DNA of 14,271 nt, taken from positions 1 through 14,271 of the forward strand of contig CABRGT010000048.1 of the NCBI GenBank assembly GCA_902470475.1. The letters are read 5' to 3'. This document shows, in pieces, positions 7,572-14,271 of this stretch. The notes beneath the pieces were generated by a model, which did not search any database, was not told where the DNA came from, and saw only the letters and a list, made by a program, of their open reading frames with translations. The DNA is from an uncultured Porphyromonadaceae bacterium (GTDB taxonomy: Bacteria > Bacteroidota > Bacteroidia > Bacteroidales > Muribaculaceae). Position 1 is the stretch's first letter, and every line of letters begins with the position of its first letter. The position numbers and the translations under genes are program-made.

Positions 7572-8147
7572 TTAGATTTTAGGTCTGAAGTATCGGATAT
7601 TATACAGATAGGGTGTTACATACGACATTTCTCCCGGCATGCCCCACTGCGACTTGATGACGATGTTCACCACGCAGTCCACCGGCAGGTACGACAGAGG
7701 CTTCTGGATGCCGGGGCCGAAGTCGTACGACGAGCTTACCCGGTAGTTGTTGTAGCGGAACGACAGATTGCCGTTGAGCACGTCGTCGTTGCCTTCCGAC
7801 ACACTGAACTCGCCGTCGTCGTACGACGCTATGTTGTAGCGCGTGAAGCGGAAATATATCTGCTCGTCCTGCTTCACCATGTTGCCGGGTGTGCCCGGAT
7901 CGATCACCTGCATGTAGAGCATGCCGTCCTCGTCCAGCCGGTAGTAGGGAGCGTCGGCGCCCCATTCGAACACCGAGTCGGCCGGCACCTCGTTGATCAC
8001 GTGCTGGTCGGCCAGGAAGCGGTTGACGTTGGCGTTCTCCGTGTTGAGCAGCTTGGCGTATGAGCGGTCGTCGCCGCACGAGATTGCGGCGGCAGCCGAT
8101 AATGTCATCAGCAGCGCCAGGGCCAGGTTGTGGTATATCTTTTTCAT
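7572..8147 (-). CDS. DUF4827-like lipoprotein
   Basis: 191-residue predicted lipoprotein of unknown function. The N-terminus MKKIYHNLALALLMTLSAAA leads into a lipobox AAISC with acylated Cys24, so it leaves the cytoplasm. Residues after the Cys (GDDRSY) include two acidic residues at +3/+4, loosely like the Bacteroidota lipoprotein export signal that sends proteins to the cell surface. The body (about 55-185) alternates short strands and ends with the conserved-looking PYLYNIRYF. My recollection is that Bacteroidales proteins of this shape next to glmM are annotated DUF4827. The central layout (hydrophobic VFEWG, then a GTPGN turn and QIYFRFTRY strand) resembles FKBP-like lipoproteins, but the similarity is weak and no catalytic claim is made. 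It lies 10 bp after the DHH gene and 15 bp before glmM, within the same operon. Confidence 0.8.
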   Translation of the reverse strand: MKKIYHNLALALLMTLSAAAAISCGDDRSYAKLLNTENANVNRFLADQHVINEVPADSVFEWGADAPYYRLDEDGMLYMQVIDPGTPGNMVKQDEQIYFRFTRYNIASYDDGEFSVSEGNDDVLNGNLSFRYNNYRVSSSYDFGPGIQKPLSYLPVDCVVNIVIKSQWGMPGEMSYVTPYLYNIRYFRPKI

Positions 8148-8157
8148 TGATGCGTTG

Positions 8158-9192
8158 TTATCTGTTTGCTAAGTAGAGCTTCTTGTTTGTCTCGAGCAGC
8201 GAGCGGAAGAGGGCCGCCGCCTGTTCGAGCGTGCCTGTGAACTCGCCTCCCGCGGCGTTGCGGTGGCCGCCGCCTCCGAAGTGCTCGTGACACAGCTCGT
8301 TGACCGGAAAGTCGCCCAGCGAGCGCATCGACACCTTTACGTAGCCATCCTCCTCGCGCAGGTAGCAGGAATAGACCACGTCGGGGATCGCCAGCGGCCG
8401 GTTGACCAGGCCCTCGGTATCGCCCTTGACGTAGTGGAAGCGGTTGAGTTCCTCGCGCGACAGGGTGATGAGCGCCGCGCCGGCCTCGGGAAACACCTCC
8501 ATCTTTTCCAGCAGGGCATATGAGTTGAGGCGCAGGCTGTTCTCGCTGTGGGTCTCGAACTGCCGGCGGTATATCTGCTCGACGCTGGCGCCGAGTTTCA
8601 TCAGCTCGGCCACGACTATGTGTATCTCCGGATCGGATGCGTTGTACGAGAAGTTGCCCGTATCGGTCATCATGCCCGTCAGCAGGCATTCGGCGGCTGC
8701 CTTGTCGATCATGCCGAACAGCTCCAGGCCGCACAGCACGCGGAACAGCAGGTAGCACGTCGACGACATCTCCGGCCGCGATATGGTCACGGTCGCGAAG
8801 TCGGCCGGGTGCAGATGATGGTCGATCATCACCTTGGGGGCTGTCGCCTTGGCCACTTCCGGACCCAGGGCGCCGATGCGGCCCGGTTCGTTGAAGTCGA
8901 CGCAGACGATCAGGTCGGCGTCGGCGATGAGTTTGCGGGCGAAGTCTGGATAGCGCGTGGCGTCCGTGGCATCTTTCGCGCCGGGCATCTTGCGCAGCAG
9001 CGGCGGCAGCATGTCCGGAAGTATCACGCGCACGTCCTTGCCCAGATGCCCCAGCACATGCATCAGCGCCAGCGACGAGCCGGCGGCATCGCCGTCCGGG
9101 GCGCTGTGGGTCACTACCACAATGCGTTCGCTGTCGTTCAGCAGCGAACGCAGCGACTTCAGTTTGCGGTCTTCGTGCAGGCTCGATATCAT
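8158..9192 (-). CDS. DHH/DHHA1 phosphoesterase, NrnA-like (nanoRNase / PAP phosphatase)
   Basis: 344-residue cytoplasmic phosphoesterase of the NrnA/YtqI type. Known members degrade 2-5 nt oligoribonucleotides and dephosphorylate 3'-phosphoadenosine 5'-phosphate with Mn2+. DHH domain: motif I VVVTHSAPDGDAAGSS with H29, D33 and D35; motif II VCVDFN with D99; motif III DHH at 124-126; motif IV MMTDTGNF with D177. The C-terminal DHHA1 domain carries GGGGHRNAAGG (306-316), the substrate-binding loop. Length and two-domain layout fit NrnA and exclude RecJ, which is much longer. It seems to be the first gene of a tight operon (10 bp to the lipoprotein, then glmM). The ATG at 9190-9192 sits just after a good -7 promoter element. 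Choice between nanoRNase and PAP phosphatase as the main activity cannot be made from sequence. Confidence 0.92.
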   Translation of the reverse strand: MISSLHEDRKLKSLRSLLNDSERIVVVTHSAPDGDAAGSSLALMHVLGHLGKDVRVILPDMLPPLLRKMPGAKDATDATRYPDFARKLIADADLIVCVDFNEPGRIGALGPEVAKATAPKVMIDHHLHPADFATVTISRPEMSSTCYLLFRVLCGLELFGMIDKAAAECLLTGMMTDTGNFSYNASDPEIHIVVAELMKLGASVEQIYRRQFETHSENSLRLNSYALLEKMEVFPEAGAALITLSREELNRFHYVKGDTEGLVNRPLAIPDVVYSCYLREEDGYVKVSMRSLGDFPVNELCHEHFGGGGHRNAAGGEFTGTLEQAAALFRSLLETNKKLYLANR

Positions 9193-9212
9193 ACGTCTAC
9201 ATTATTATCCCG

Positions 9213-9220
9213 CAAAGGTA
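9213..9220 (-). promoter_or_regulatory. Putative -7 element for the DHH-lipoprotein-glmM operon
   Basis: Minus-strand TACCTTTG (9220 to 9213) matches the Bacteroidota TAnnTTTG consensus exactly. It would start transcription near 9207, leaving a very short leader of about 15 nt before the ATG at 9192. I could not find a convincing TTTG-like -33 element about 20 nt upstream. The surrounding 9193-9260 stretch is AT-rich, unlike the neighbouring coding DNA, as expected for a promoter. Confidence 0.55.
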
Positions 9221-9282
9221 ATATAAATTCTCGAATCTTCCCTGTCTTTTAATATTTATTCACCAATCCCGTTCCGACGCGT

Positions 9283-9313
9283 CAAGGCCGCGCCTTTGCG
9301 GGGCGCGGCCTTG
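9283..9313 (-). terminator. 12-bp GC hairpin after ompA
   Basis: Perfect inverted repeat CAAGGCCGCGCC (9283-9294) / GGCGCGGCCTTG (9302-9313) with a 7-nt loop. It starts 23 nt after the OmpA stop codon on the minus strand and lies upstream of the DHH promoter. No T-run follows the stem, so termination strength is uncertain. The stem and loop sizes are the same as in the hairpin after glmM, suggesting a shared 3'-end design in this genome. Confidence 0.65.
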
Positions 9314-9336
9314 TGCGGGGTTATGAAGGAGATGCG

Positions 9337-10476
9337 TTATTTGGTGCCTTCCTCGAGGGTGCAGATGCTCACGCGGTTCCAGGATTCCTCCTCGAACATC
9401 TCGCCGATGCCTTCGCCTTCGGCCACGATGCGCGATTCGGCTATGCCGTATTTCTTCACGAGTGCGTTCTTGACGGCTTCGGCGCGGTTCTTGGCGAGCT
9501 TCACGTTGAAGTCATAGTTGCCGTCCTTCGATGCGTAGCCCTTGATCACGACTTTCGAATTCGGATGACTCTTCATGTAGTCGGCGATCATGGTCACGTT
9601 GGGCATCTGGTCGGCGGTGATTGTCGACGAACCGATGCGGAAGAATACGAAGCGTACGGAGTTGTACTTGTTGTCGACCTCGCGGACAACCTGCGGAGCC
9701 TTGTTCTCGCAGGCGCGCAGCTGGGCGGCAAGCGTGTCGTTGCGGGTCTGCAGGGCGTTGATGTCGGCATTGGCGTCGGCGAGCTGCCCGCGCAGCGAGT
9801 TCACCTGTGCGTTGAGGCTGTTGACCTCGCCCTGGTCATACGGACGCACGCACGTGAAGCCGTCGCCGAAGCGGTATGTGACGCCCGCCAGCAGGTTGAA
9901 GGTGGCGTTGTTGATGTTGTAGCCCACGTTGCTGTTGTCGAAGTCGCCGCCCATGTTCCAGGCGATCGACGGCTTCACGGCTACCGTCACATGTTCGGTC
10001 ACGTTGAAGTTGAAGTTTAGCCCTACTTTGGTCGAGAAGTAGTTCCAGTCGGGTACGCCGCCGGTCTGATAGTAGTGGCCCCATCCGGCGCCGACCACGG
10101 CCTCGATCGTGAACGGACGCATCGCGCAGTGATAGCCGTCGAAGAGATTGAACAGGTCTACCGTGCCGTACGCGCCTACGTACGAATTGTCGAACGCCGT
10201 CGAGCTGTGTGTCATTCCGCGCCACGACGAAGTGTTCACGCCGAAGAGTCCTTCCACGCCCAGGCCGAAGGTCGGAGTGATCTGTTTGCCGATGTGCAGG
10301 CCCGTGGCACCGCGCATCGAGCCGAAGAATGCCTGCCCGTGCATGGGCGTCATCACGCCGCCGTCGAGGCCGATGTAGATGTTGTCGAATAGTTTGGGTT
10401 GCTCGATATCCTGAGCCGCTGCGATTGTTGTGCCGGTCAGCGTCAGAGCTATCACGGCAAGAATGTTCTTTTTCAT
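9337..10476 (-). CDS. OmpA-family outer-membrane porin with peptidoglycan-binding domain
   Basis: 379 residues. An N-terminal signal peptide (MKKNILAVIALTLTGTTIAA, cleavage probably after A21 before QD) sends it to the outer membrane. Residues about 30-205 alternate aromatic and glycine-rich strands (for example NIYIGLDGG, FNLLAGVTYRFG), fitting an 8-stranded beta-barrel. A heptad-like coiled-coil linker follows (about 216-256, EVNSLNAQVNSLRGQLADAN). The C-terminal OmpA domain (about 270-375) has the motif GYASKDGNYDFNVKLAKNRA (313-332), which contacts diaminopimelate of peptidoglycan; the usual Asp of the TD motif is Ser here, as I recall for several Bacteroidota homologues. I chose the ATG at 10474-10476, which starts MKKN directly, over an in-frame TTG six bases upstream. 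It is monocistronic as far as visible, divergent from the tricorn-like gene, and ended by the hairpin at 9283-9313. Confidence 0.93.
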   Translation of the reverse strand: MKKNILAVIALTLTGTTIAAAQDIEQPKLFDNIYIGLDGGVMTPMHGQAFFGSMRGATGLHIGKQITPTFGLGVEGLFGVNTSSWRGMTHSSTAFDNSYVGAYGTVDLFNLFDGYHCAMRPFTIEAVVGAGWGHYYQTGGVPDWNYFSTKVGLNFNFNVTEHVTVAVKPSIAWNMGGDFDNSNVGYNINNATFNLLAGVTYRFGDGFTCVRPYDQGEVNSLNAQVNSLRGQLADANADINALQTRNDTLAAQLRACENKAPQVVREVDNKYNSVRFVFFRIGSSTITADQMPNVTMIADYMKSHPNSKVVIKGYASKDGNYDFNVKLAKNRAEAVKNALVKKYGIAESRIVAEGEGIGEMFEEESWNRVSICTLEEGTK

Positions 10477-10505
10477 AAACAATTGATACGTTTTTTACAG
10501 TTACT

Positions 10506-10528
10506 TTCCGCAGGACTTCCCTGCGGAA
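10506..10528 (-). other. Hairpin in the ompA 5' leader
   Basis: Perfect 9-bp inverted repeat TTCCGCAGG (10506-10514) / CCTGCGGAA (10520-10528) with a 5-nt loop, ending 29 nt before the ompA start codon. The following leader is A/T-rich with no Shine-Dalgarno sequence. A stable stem at this distance could protect an abundant mRNA from decay or regulate translation. This is inference from position only; there is no T-run to make it a terminator. Confidence 0.5.
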
Positions 10529-10712
10529 GTGAAAAAGAGGTTTTGTTAAGTTTCAGTTTTATGTTTTATTGTCAGGTGGTTTTCTCTCGTTATCGGCGTT
10601 TGTTCCCGATTGTATATTATAAACGGAATACCCGCGCAAATGTTCAGAATCCCTTCCGCGCGTCGGACGGTCTCGAAAAAAATCTGCGCCATGGTGTAAT
10701 TTATCGCGTTTT

Positions 10713-10742
10713 TTTGCGTCTTATATTAGAAATGTATTGTTC
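10713..10742 (+). promoter_or_regulatory. Weak candidate promoter for the tricorn-like protease
   Basis: TTTG (10713-10716) is followed 18 nt later by TATTGTTC (10735-10742), which matches four of the six fixed bases of TAnnTTTG. It would start transcription near 10748, giving a leader of about 38 nt before the ATG at 10786. The leader is AT-rich (ATATATATCATCACATAATA) without a Shine-Dalgarno sequence. No better match was found between 10560 and 10785. Confidence 0.3.
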
Positions 10743-10785
10743 CTCATGATGCAGAACACAGAAATATATATCATCACATAATATA

Positions 10786-13700
10786 ATGAATTACCCGCTT
10801 ATCACTCTTGTGGCGGCCGCCCTGGCTGCCACTACGGCCACTGCGGCCCGCGCCGACGAGGCACCGCTGTGGCTCCGCAATGTGGCGCTGTCGCCCGACG
10901 GCTCCACGATCGCCTTTACCTACAAGGGCGACATTTTCACCGTTCCCTCCGCAGGCGGCCGTGCACGGCAGCTGACCACCGACCGCGGCTACGACACTGC
11001 GCCGGCATGGAGTCCCGACGGCACGCAGATCGCCTTCACCAGCGACCGCGCCGGATCGGCCGACGTATTCGTCATGCCCGCCGCCGGTGGCACGCCCCGC
11101 CGTCTCACAACAAACAATGGCTCCGAGACCGTCCTTGGCTGGCTCAATGACTCCACCGTGATCTTCTCGGCCGGCATCATCCCGGCCCGCGAGGCTGCCC
11201 AGGGCGCCTTTGCATCGCAGGTCTACACCGTCGGCACCCGCGGCGGTCGCCCTGCCATGCTCTCGACCATCCCGATGCAGGCTCTGAGTGTCGCCCCCGA
11301 CGGCCGCATCCTCTATCAGGACCGCAAAGGCTACGAGAACGCCTACCGCAAGCACGAGATGTCGTCGAGCACCGGCGACATATGGCTCCGCGACGGCGGC
11401 GAATACACTCAGCTCACCACTTTCGGCGGCAACGACCAGAATCCCGTCTGGACCGGAGCCGACTCATTCATGTATCTGAGCGAGGAGGACGGCACTCTCA
11501 ACGTCTACTCCCGCCGCCTCTCCGATACCGCCCCGAAGCAGCTCACACGCTTCGAAAAGCATCCTGTGCGCTCCCTGTCGGCCACTCCCGACGGCTCGCT
11601 GCTCGCATTCAGCTGGAACGGCGAGATCTACACCGCCCGTCCCGGCGCTGAGCCCGTCAAGGTCGCCGTCAGCATCGTCACCGACGACTACGACCTCGAC
11701 CACGTCCGGCAGACCCGTACCTCCGGCGCCACGGCCATGGCCGTCAGCCCCGACGGCAAGGAAGTCGCATTCGTCATCCGCGGCGACGTCTACGTCACAT
11801 CCGTCGAATACGCCACCACAAAGCGGATAACCGACACCCCCGGACAGGAACGCAACATAAGCTTCAGCGCCGACGGCCGCACCCTCGTCTACGACAGCGA
11901 GCGCGACGGCAAGTGGCAGCTCTTCACCACAACCATTAAGAATCCCGACGAAAAGTCGTTCACCTACGCCACCGATCTCGTCGAGGAGCCTCTCTATAGC
12001 TGCGCTACCGCAGCCCAGCAGCCTGTCTACAGCCCCGACGGCTCTAAGATCGCTTTCCTCGAGAACCGCACCGAGATCCGCGTCATCGACCCCGTGACCA
12101 AGGCCGTCAACACCGCTCTTGACGGCAAGTACAACTATTCGTACAGCGACGGCGACGTCGCCTTCGAATGGAGCCCCGACTCGAAGCGCCTCCTCGCCGG
12201 ATACATCGGCGAAGGTGGCTGGAACAACTCCGACATCGCCATGTTCAATGCCGACGGCACCGGCCTGGTAGATCTCACCGAGAGCGGCTACTCCGACGGC
12301 AATCCCCGCTGGGCCCTCGACGGACAGGCCATTACATGGGAGACCGGACGCTACGGCATGAAGTCGCACGGCTCGTGGGGCAATCAGTCCGACATCATGG
12401 TCATGGCCCTCACCCCCGAGGCCTATGACCGGCTGCACATGACCGAAGAGGAGGCCGAGCTCGCCAAGGCCAAGGACTCGGAGACCTCCGACGATGCCGA
12501 CAAGGATAAGGACAAAGGCAAGAACAAGGATAAAAACAAGGACAGGAACAAGGAAGCCGACAAGCCCGCCACGCCGCCATTCGATCTTGCCGGCCGCGAC
12601 ATGCGCGTCGACCGCATCACGCCCGTGTCGGCCATTCTGGGCGACTATTTCCTGGCCCCCGACGGCTCGAAACTCTACTATGTGGCCGTCGATCCCGCCG
12701 GCGACGCCAACCTGATGGTTTACGATCTCCGCGAGGAGGAATCGAAAGTGCTTTCGAAAGGTGTCCGCGGCTCCATCGTCCCCGACCGCAAGGGCGAGAA
12801 CATCTTCGTCATCTCATCCAAGGGTATGTCTAAGATCGGCCTTGCCGGCGGCACGGTCGAACCCATCGCTTTCGAAGCACCCTACGACCGCCATCCATCG
12901 CTCGAGCGCCGGTATATCTTCGACCACATGCTCTCGCAGGTCCGCGACAAGTTCTACGACAAGGACCTTCACGGCGTCGACTGGGAAGGCTACGGCGAAG
13001 CCTACCGCCGCTTCCTGCCTTACATCAACAACAACTACGACTTCGCCATCCTCCTGAGCGAGATCCTCGGCGAGCTCAATGCCTCGCACACCGGCGGCCG
13101 CTACTATCCCGGCAGTGCCCACTCCACGGCCACACTCGCCGCATTCTACGATCCCGCCTACACCGGCGAGGGTCTCAAGGTCGCCGAGGTCATTGCCGGC
13201 GGTCCGCTTTCGACAGCCAAAGCCGGAGTCAAGACCGGCGACATCATCCTTGCCATCGACGGTTGCGCGATCGCTCCCGGCGCCGACTATTATCCCATGC
13301 TCACCGACAAGGTCGGCGAGCGTGTCCGCCTCACCGTCCGTTCGGCGGCCGACGGATCGGAGCGCAGCATCGAGGTCCGGCCCATCTCGGCCGGTGCCGA
13401 GCGCGACCTGCTCTACCGCCGCTGGGTGCGTCGCAACCAGGCCATGGTCGACTCCCTTTCGGGCGGCCGCATAGCCTACGTTCATGTCGAAGGCATGGAC
13501 TCCCCGAGTTTCCGCACCGTCTACTCCGAGCTCCTCGGCAAGTACCGCAACCGTGAGGCCGTCATCGTCGACACCCGCTGGAACGGCGGCGGTTGGCTCC
13601 ACAACGACCTCGCCCAGCTTCTTGGAGGCAAGGAATACGTCCGCTTCGTACCGCGCGGCCAGTACATCGGCTCCGAACCCTTCTCGCAGTGGACCAAACC

Positions 13701-14028
13701 CTCAGTGATGCTTGTCAATGAGTCGAACTACAGCGATGCCCACGGCTCGCCATTCGTCTATCAGACCCTTGGCATCGGCGATGTGGTCGGTGCACCCGTT
13801 CCCGGCACCATGACGGCCGTCTGGTGGGAAAACCAGATCGACCCCTCCATCGTCTTCGGCATTCCGCAGGTCACCTCCATCGACATGCAGGGTAACATCC
13901 TCGAGAACCATCAGCTCACCCCCGACGTCGTCATCTACAACGCCCCCGCCGAAGTAGCCGCCGGCATCGACAACCAGATCGTCAAATCCGTCGAACACCT
14001 CCTCCGCCGCCTCGACGCCCGGAACTGA
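10786..14028 (+). CDS. Secreted tricorn-like protease (PD40 propellers, PDZ, S41 core)
   Basis: 1080-residue predicted peptidase of the tricorn type, which trims peptides into small fragments; a signal peptide (residues 1-23, cleavage after ARA) places this one in the periplasm rather than the cytosol. Residues about 27-310 and 315-700 hold WD40-like PD40 repeats (for example SPDGSTIAF, SPDGTQIAF, SPDGKEVAF, SPDGSKIAF) that form two beta-propellers. The helical C1 region (about 706-790) ends with ASHTGG; the PDZ domain spans about 795-870 (GVKTGDIILAIDG); the S41 core follows to about 1075. Catalytic residues line up with Thermoplasma tricorn (S745/H746, S965, E1023): S767/H768, nucleophile S983 in NYSDAH, and E1040 in LENHQLTPDV. 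Total length also matches tricorn (1071). A lysine-rich insert occupies 572-593. It appears monocistronic, with a 21-bp hairpin 78 bp downstream. Substrate unknown; no tricorn-interacting factor gene is in the window. Confidence 0.94.
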   Translation: MNYPLITLVAAALAATTATAARADEAPLWLRNVALSPDGSTIAFTYKGDIFTVPSAGGRARQLTTDRGYDTAPAWSPDGTQIAFTSDRAGSADVFVMPAAGGTPRRLTTNNGSETVLGWLNDSTVIFSAGIIPAREAAQGAFASQVYTVGTRGGRPAMLSTIPMQALSVAPDGRILYQDRKGYENAYRKHEMSSSTGDIWLRDGGEYTQLTTFGGNDQNPVWTGADSFMYLSEEDGTLNVYSRRLSDTAPKQLTRFEKHPVRSLSATPDGSLLAFSWNGEIYTARPGAEPVKVAVSIVTDDYDLDHVRQTRTSGATAMAVSPDGKEVAFVIRGDVYVTSVEYATTKRITDTPGQERNISFSADGRTLVYDSERDGKWQLFTTTIKNPDEKSFTYATDLVEEPLYSCATAAQQPVYSPDGSKIAFLENRTEIRVIDPVTKAVNTALDGKYNYSYSDGDVAFEWSPDSKRLLAGYIGEGGWNNSDIAMFNADGTGLVDLTESGYSDGNPRWALDGQAITWETGRYGMKSHGSWGNQSDIMVMALTPEAYDRLHMTEEEAELAKAKDSETSDDADKDKDKGKNKDKNKDRNKEADKPATPPFDLAGRDMRVDRITPVSAILGDYFLAPDGSKLYYVAVDPAGDANLMVYDLREEESKVLSKGVRGSIVPDRKGENIFVISSKGMSKIGLAGGTVEPIAFEAPYDRHPSLERRYIFDHMLSQVRDKFYDKDLHGVDWEGYGEAYRRFLPYINNNYDFAILLSEILGELNASHTGGRYYPGSAHSTATLAAFYDPAYTGEGLKVAEVIAGGPLSTAKAGVKTGDIILAIDGCAIAPGADYYPMLTDKVGERVRLTVRSAADGSERSIEVRPISAGAERDLLYRRWVRRNQAMVDSLSGGRIAYVHVEGMDSPSFRTVYSELLGKYRNREAVIVDTRWNGGGWLHNDLAQLLGGKEYVRFVPRGQYIGSEPFSQWTKPSVMLVNESNYSDAHGSPFVYQTLGIGDVVGAPVPGTMTAVWWENQIDPSIVFGIPQVTSIDMQGNILENHQLTPDVVIYNAPAEVAAGIDNQIVKSVEHLLRRLDARN

Positions 14029-14106
14029 CCGAACCCCGGGGCAATCGCCGAAGGCGCTCTGCAAATCAGAGACAGCAGACGTCTCGCCTGCGCCCCTGCA
14101 CCAGCC

Positions 14107-14153
14107 TATAAACACAATGAATCCCGCCGAAAGCGGGATTCATTGTGTTTATA
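14107..14153. terminator. 21-bp perfect hairpin, likely bidirectional terminator
   Basis: Arms 14107-14127 and 14133-14153 pair over 21 bp without mismatch, with a 5-nt loop (CGAAA) that could close further into a GAAA tetraloop. The top of the stem is GC-rich (ATCCCGC/GCGGGAT) and the base is AT-rich, so either strand ends in a U-rich 3' side (for example GTGTTTATAT on the plus strand). It lies between the convergent tricorn-like gene and the gene at the right edge, so it would serve both. Confidence 0.85.
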
Positions 14154-14160
14154 TCAGCGG

Positions 14161-14271
14161 TCAATACAGCCGGATCAGAGGCAGTGCGGCCGCCACATCC
14201 GTATCGCCCAGCAAGTCGGCGCATGTCAGCCATACGATGAGAAGAATTATCAGGACTGCTGCCCCTATAGC
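14161..14271 (-). CDS. C-terminal fragment of a membrane protein, cut by window edge
   Basis: Only the last 36 residues and the TGA stop (14161-14163) are visible. The fragment begins with a strongly hydrophobic stretch, GAAVLIILLIVWLTC, which is a probable transmembrane helix. It then ends with a short tail, ADLLGDTDVAAALPLIRLY. The family is not recognisable from this much sequence. It is called as a gene because the frame is open to the edge, the composition is membrane-like, and it stops 8 bp before a shared terminator hairpin that implies a convergent gene here. Confidence 0.55.
   Translation of the reverse strand, partial: AIGAAVLIILLIVWLTCADLLGDTDVAAALPLIRLY

Larger units (their letters stand above)
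10477..10785. other. Divergent intergenic region between ompA and the tricorn-like gene (no gene)
   Basis: A 309-bp AT-rich stretch without a credible gene. Contents seen: the ompA leader with a 9-bp hairpin (10506-10528); a degenerate -7 box for ompA on the minus strand (AACATTTG, 10644 to 10637, one mismatch), which would give a leader of about 150 nt; seven A (10676-10682) and seven T (10709-10715) in a row about three helical turns apart, possibly bent DNA; and a weak promoter candidate for the plus-strand protease near 10713-10742. An open frame on the plus strand across 10399-10749 starts inside ompA and has no family-like features, so I do not call it. Confidence 0.6.

Noticed and set aside
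8158..9192. DHH protein as RecJ exonuclease
   Set aside because: At 344 residues it has only the DHH and DHHA1 domains; RecJ is over 500 residues with an added OB-fold.
10474..10482. Alternative TTG start for the OmpA-family protein, two codons upstream
   Set aside because: The ATG at 10474-10476 begins directly with MKKN, the normal start of a signal peptide, and TTG offers no advantage or ribosome-binding site.
1..14271. CRISPR array, tRNA/rRNA gene, insertion sequence, prophage or defence island
   Set aside because: No regularly spaced direct repeats, no cloverleaf-like or rRNA-like stretch in the short intergenic gaps, and no transposase, integrase, nuclease or toxin-like protein. All large genes are recognisable housekeeping or envelope families.

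Overview
This looks like a chromosomal core region of a GC-rich member of the Bacteroidales (Bacteroidota); a Muribaculaceae-like or Alistipes-like gut lineage would fit. The evidence is: promoters of the Bacteroidota type (TAnnTTTG at about -7), start codons without a Shine-Dalgarno sequence, an OmpA-family porin with a Bacteroidota-style layout, a DUF4827-like lipoprotein, and an alaS / M23 peptidase / MerR neighbourhood that I recall as common in Bacteroidales (recalled, not checked). GC content is roughly 60% by eye. No rRNA, tRNA, CRISPR array, insertion sequence or prophage was found.

Layout. Positions 1-2589 (minus) hold nearly all of alaS, whose last few codons lie beyond the left edge. 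A short divergent promoter region (2590-2718) separates it from a plus-strand pair, a membrane-anchored M23 endopeptidase (2719-3690) and a small MerR-type regulator (3693-4040) only 2 bp apart. These converge on a minus-strand run from 9192 down to 4109. In transcription order the run is an NrnA-like DHH/DHHA1 phosphoesterase, a DUF4827-like lipoprotein, an archaeal-type phosphoglucosamine mutase (glmM) and, after a 12-bp GC hairpin, an ABC-F ATPase. Upstream of that run, after another GC hairpin, lies an OmpA-family outer-membrane protein (9337-10476, minus). A 309-bp divergent intergenic region separates it from a large secreted tricorn-like S41 protease (10786-14028, plus). A 21-bp perfect hairpin (14107-14153) then separates this from the C-terminal end of a minus-strand membrane protein running off the right edge.

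How the genes relate. Several products serve the cell envelope: the M23 hydrolase cuts peptidoglycan cross-links, GlmM makes GlcN-1-P for peptidoglycan and LPS precursors, the OmpA protein ties the outer membrane to the wall, the lipoprotein is exported, and the tricorn-like protease is predicted to be periplasmic. AlaRS and the ABC-F protein serve translation, and the DHH enzyme serves nanoRNA/PAP turnover.

I see no defence island, biosynthetic cluster or other clearly undescribed multi-gene system. The points most worth a second look are the hairpin just before the ABC-F start, the unexplained lipoprotein inside the nanoRNase-glmM run, the archaeal-type signature of GlmM, the lysine-rich insert in the protease, the ompA leader, the overlapping divergent promoters, and the strand-dependent codon bias.
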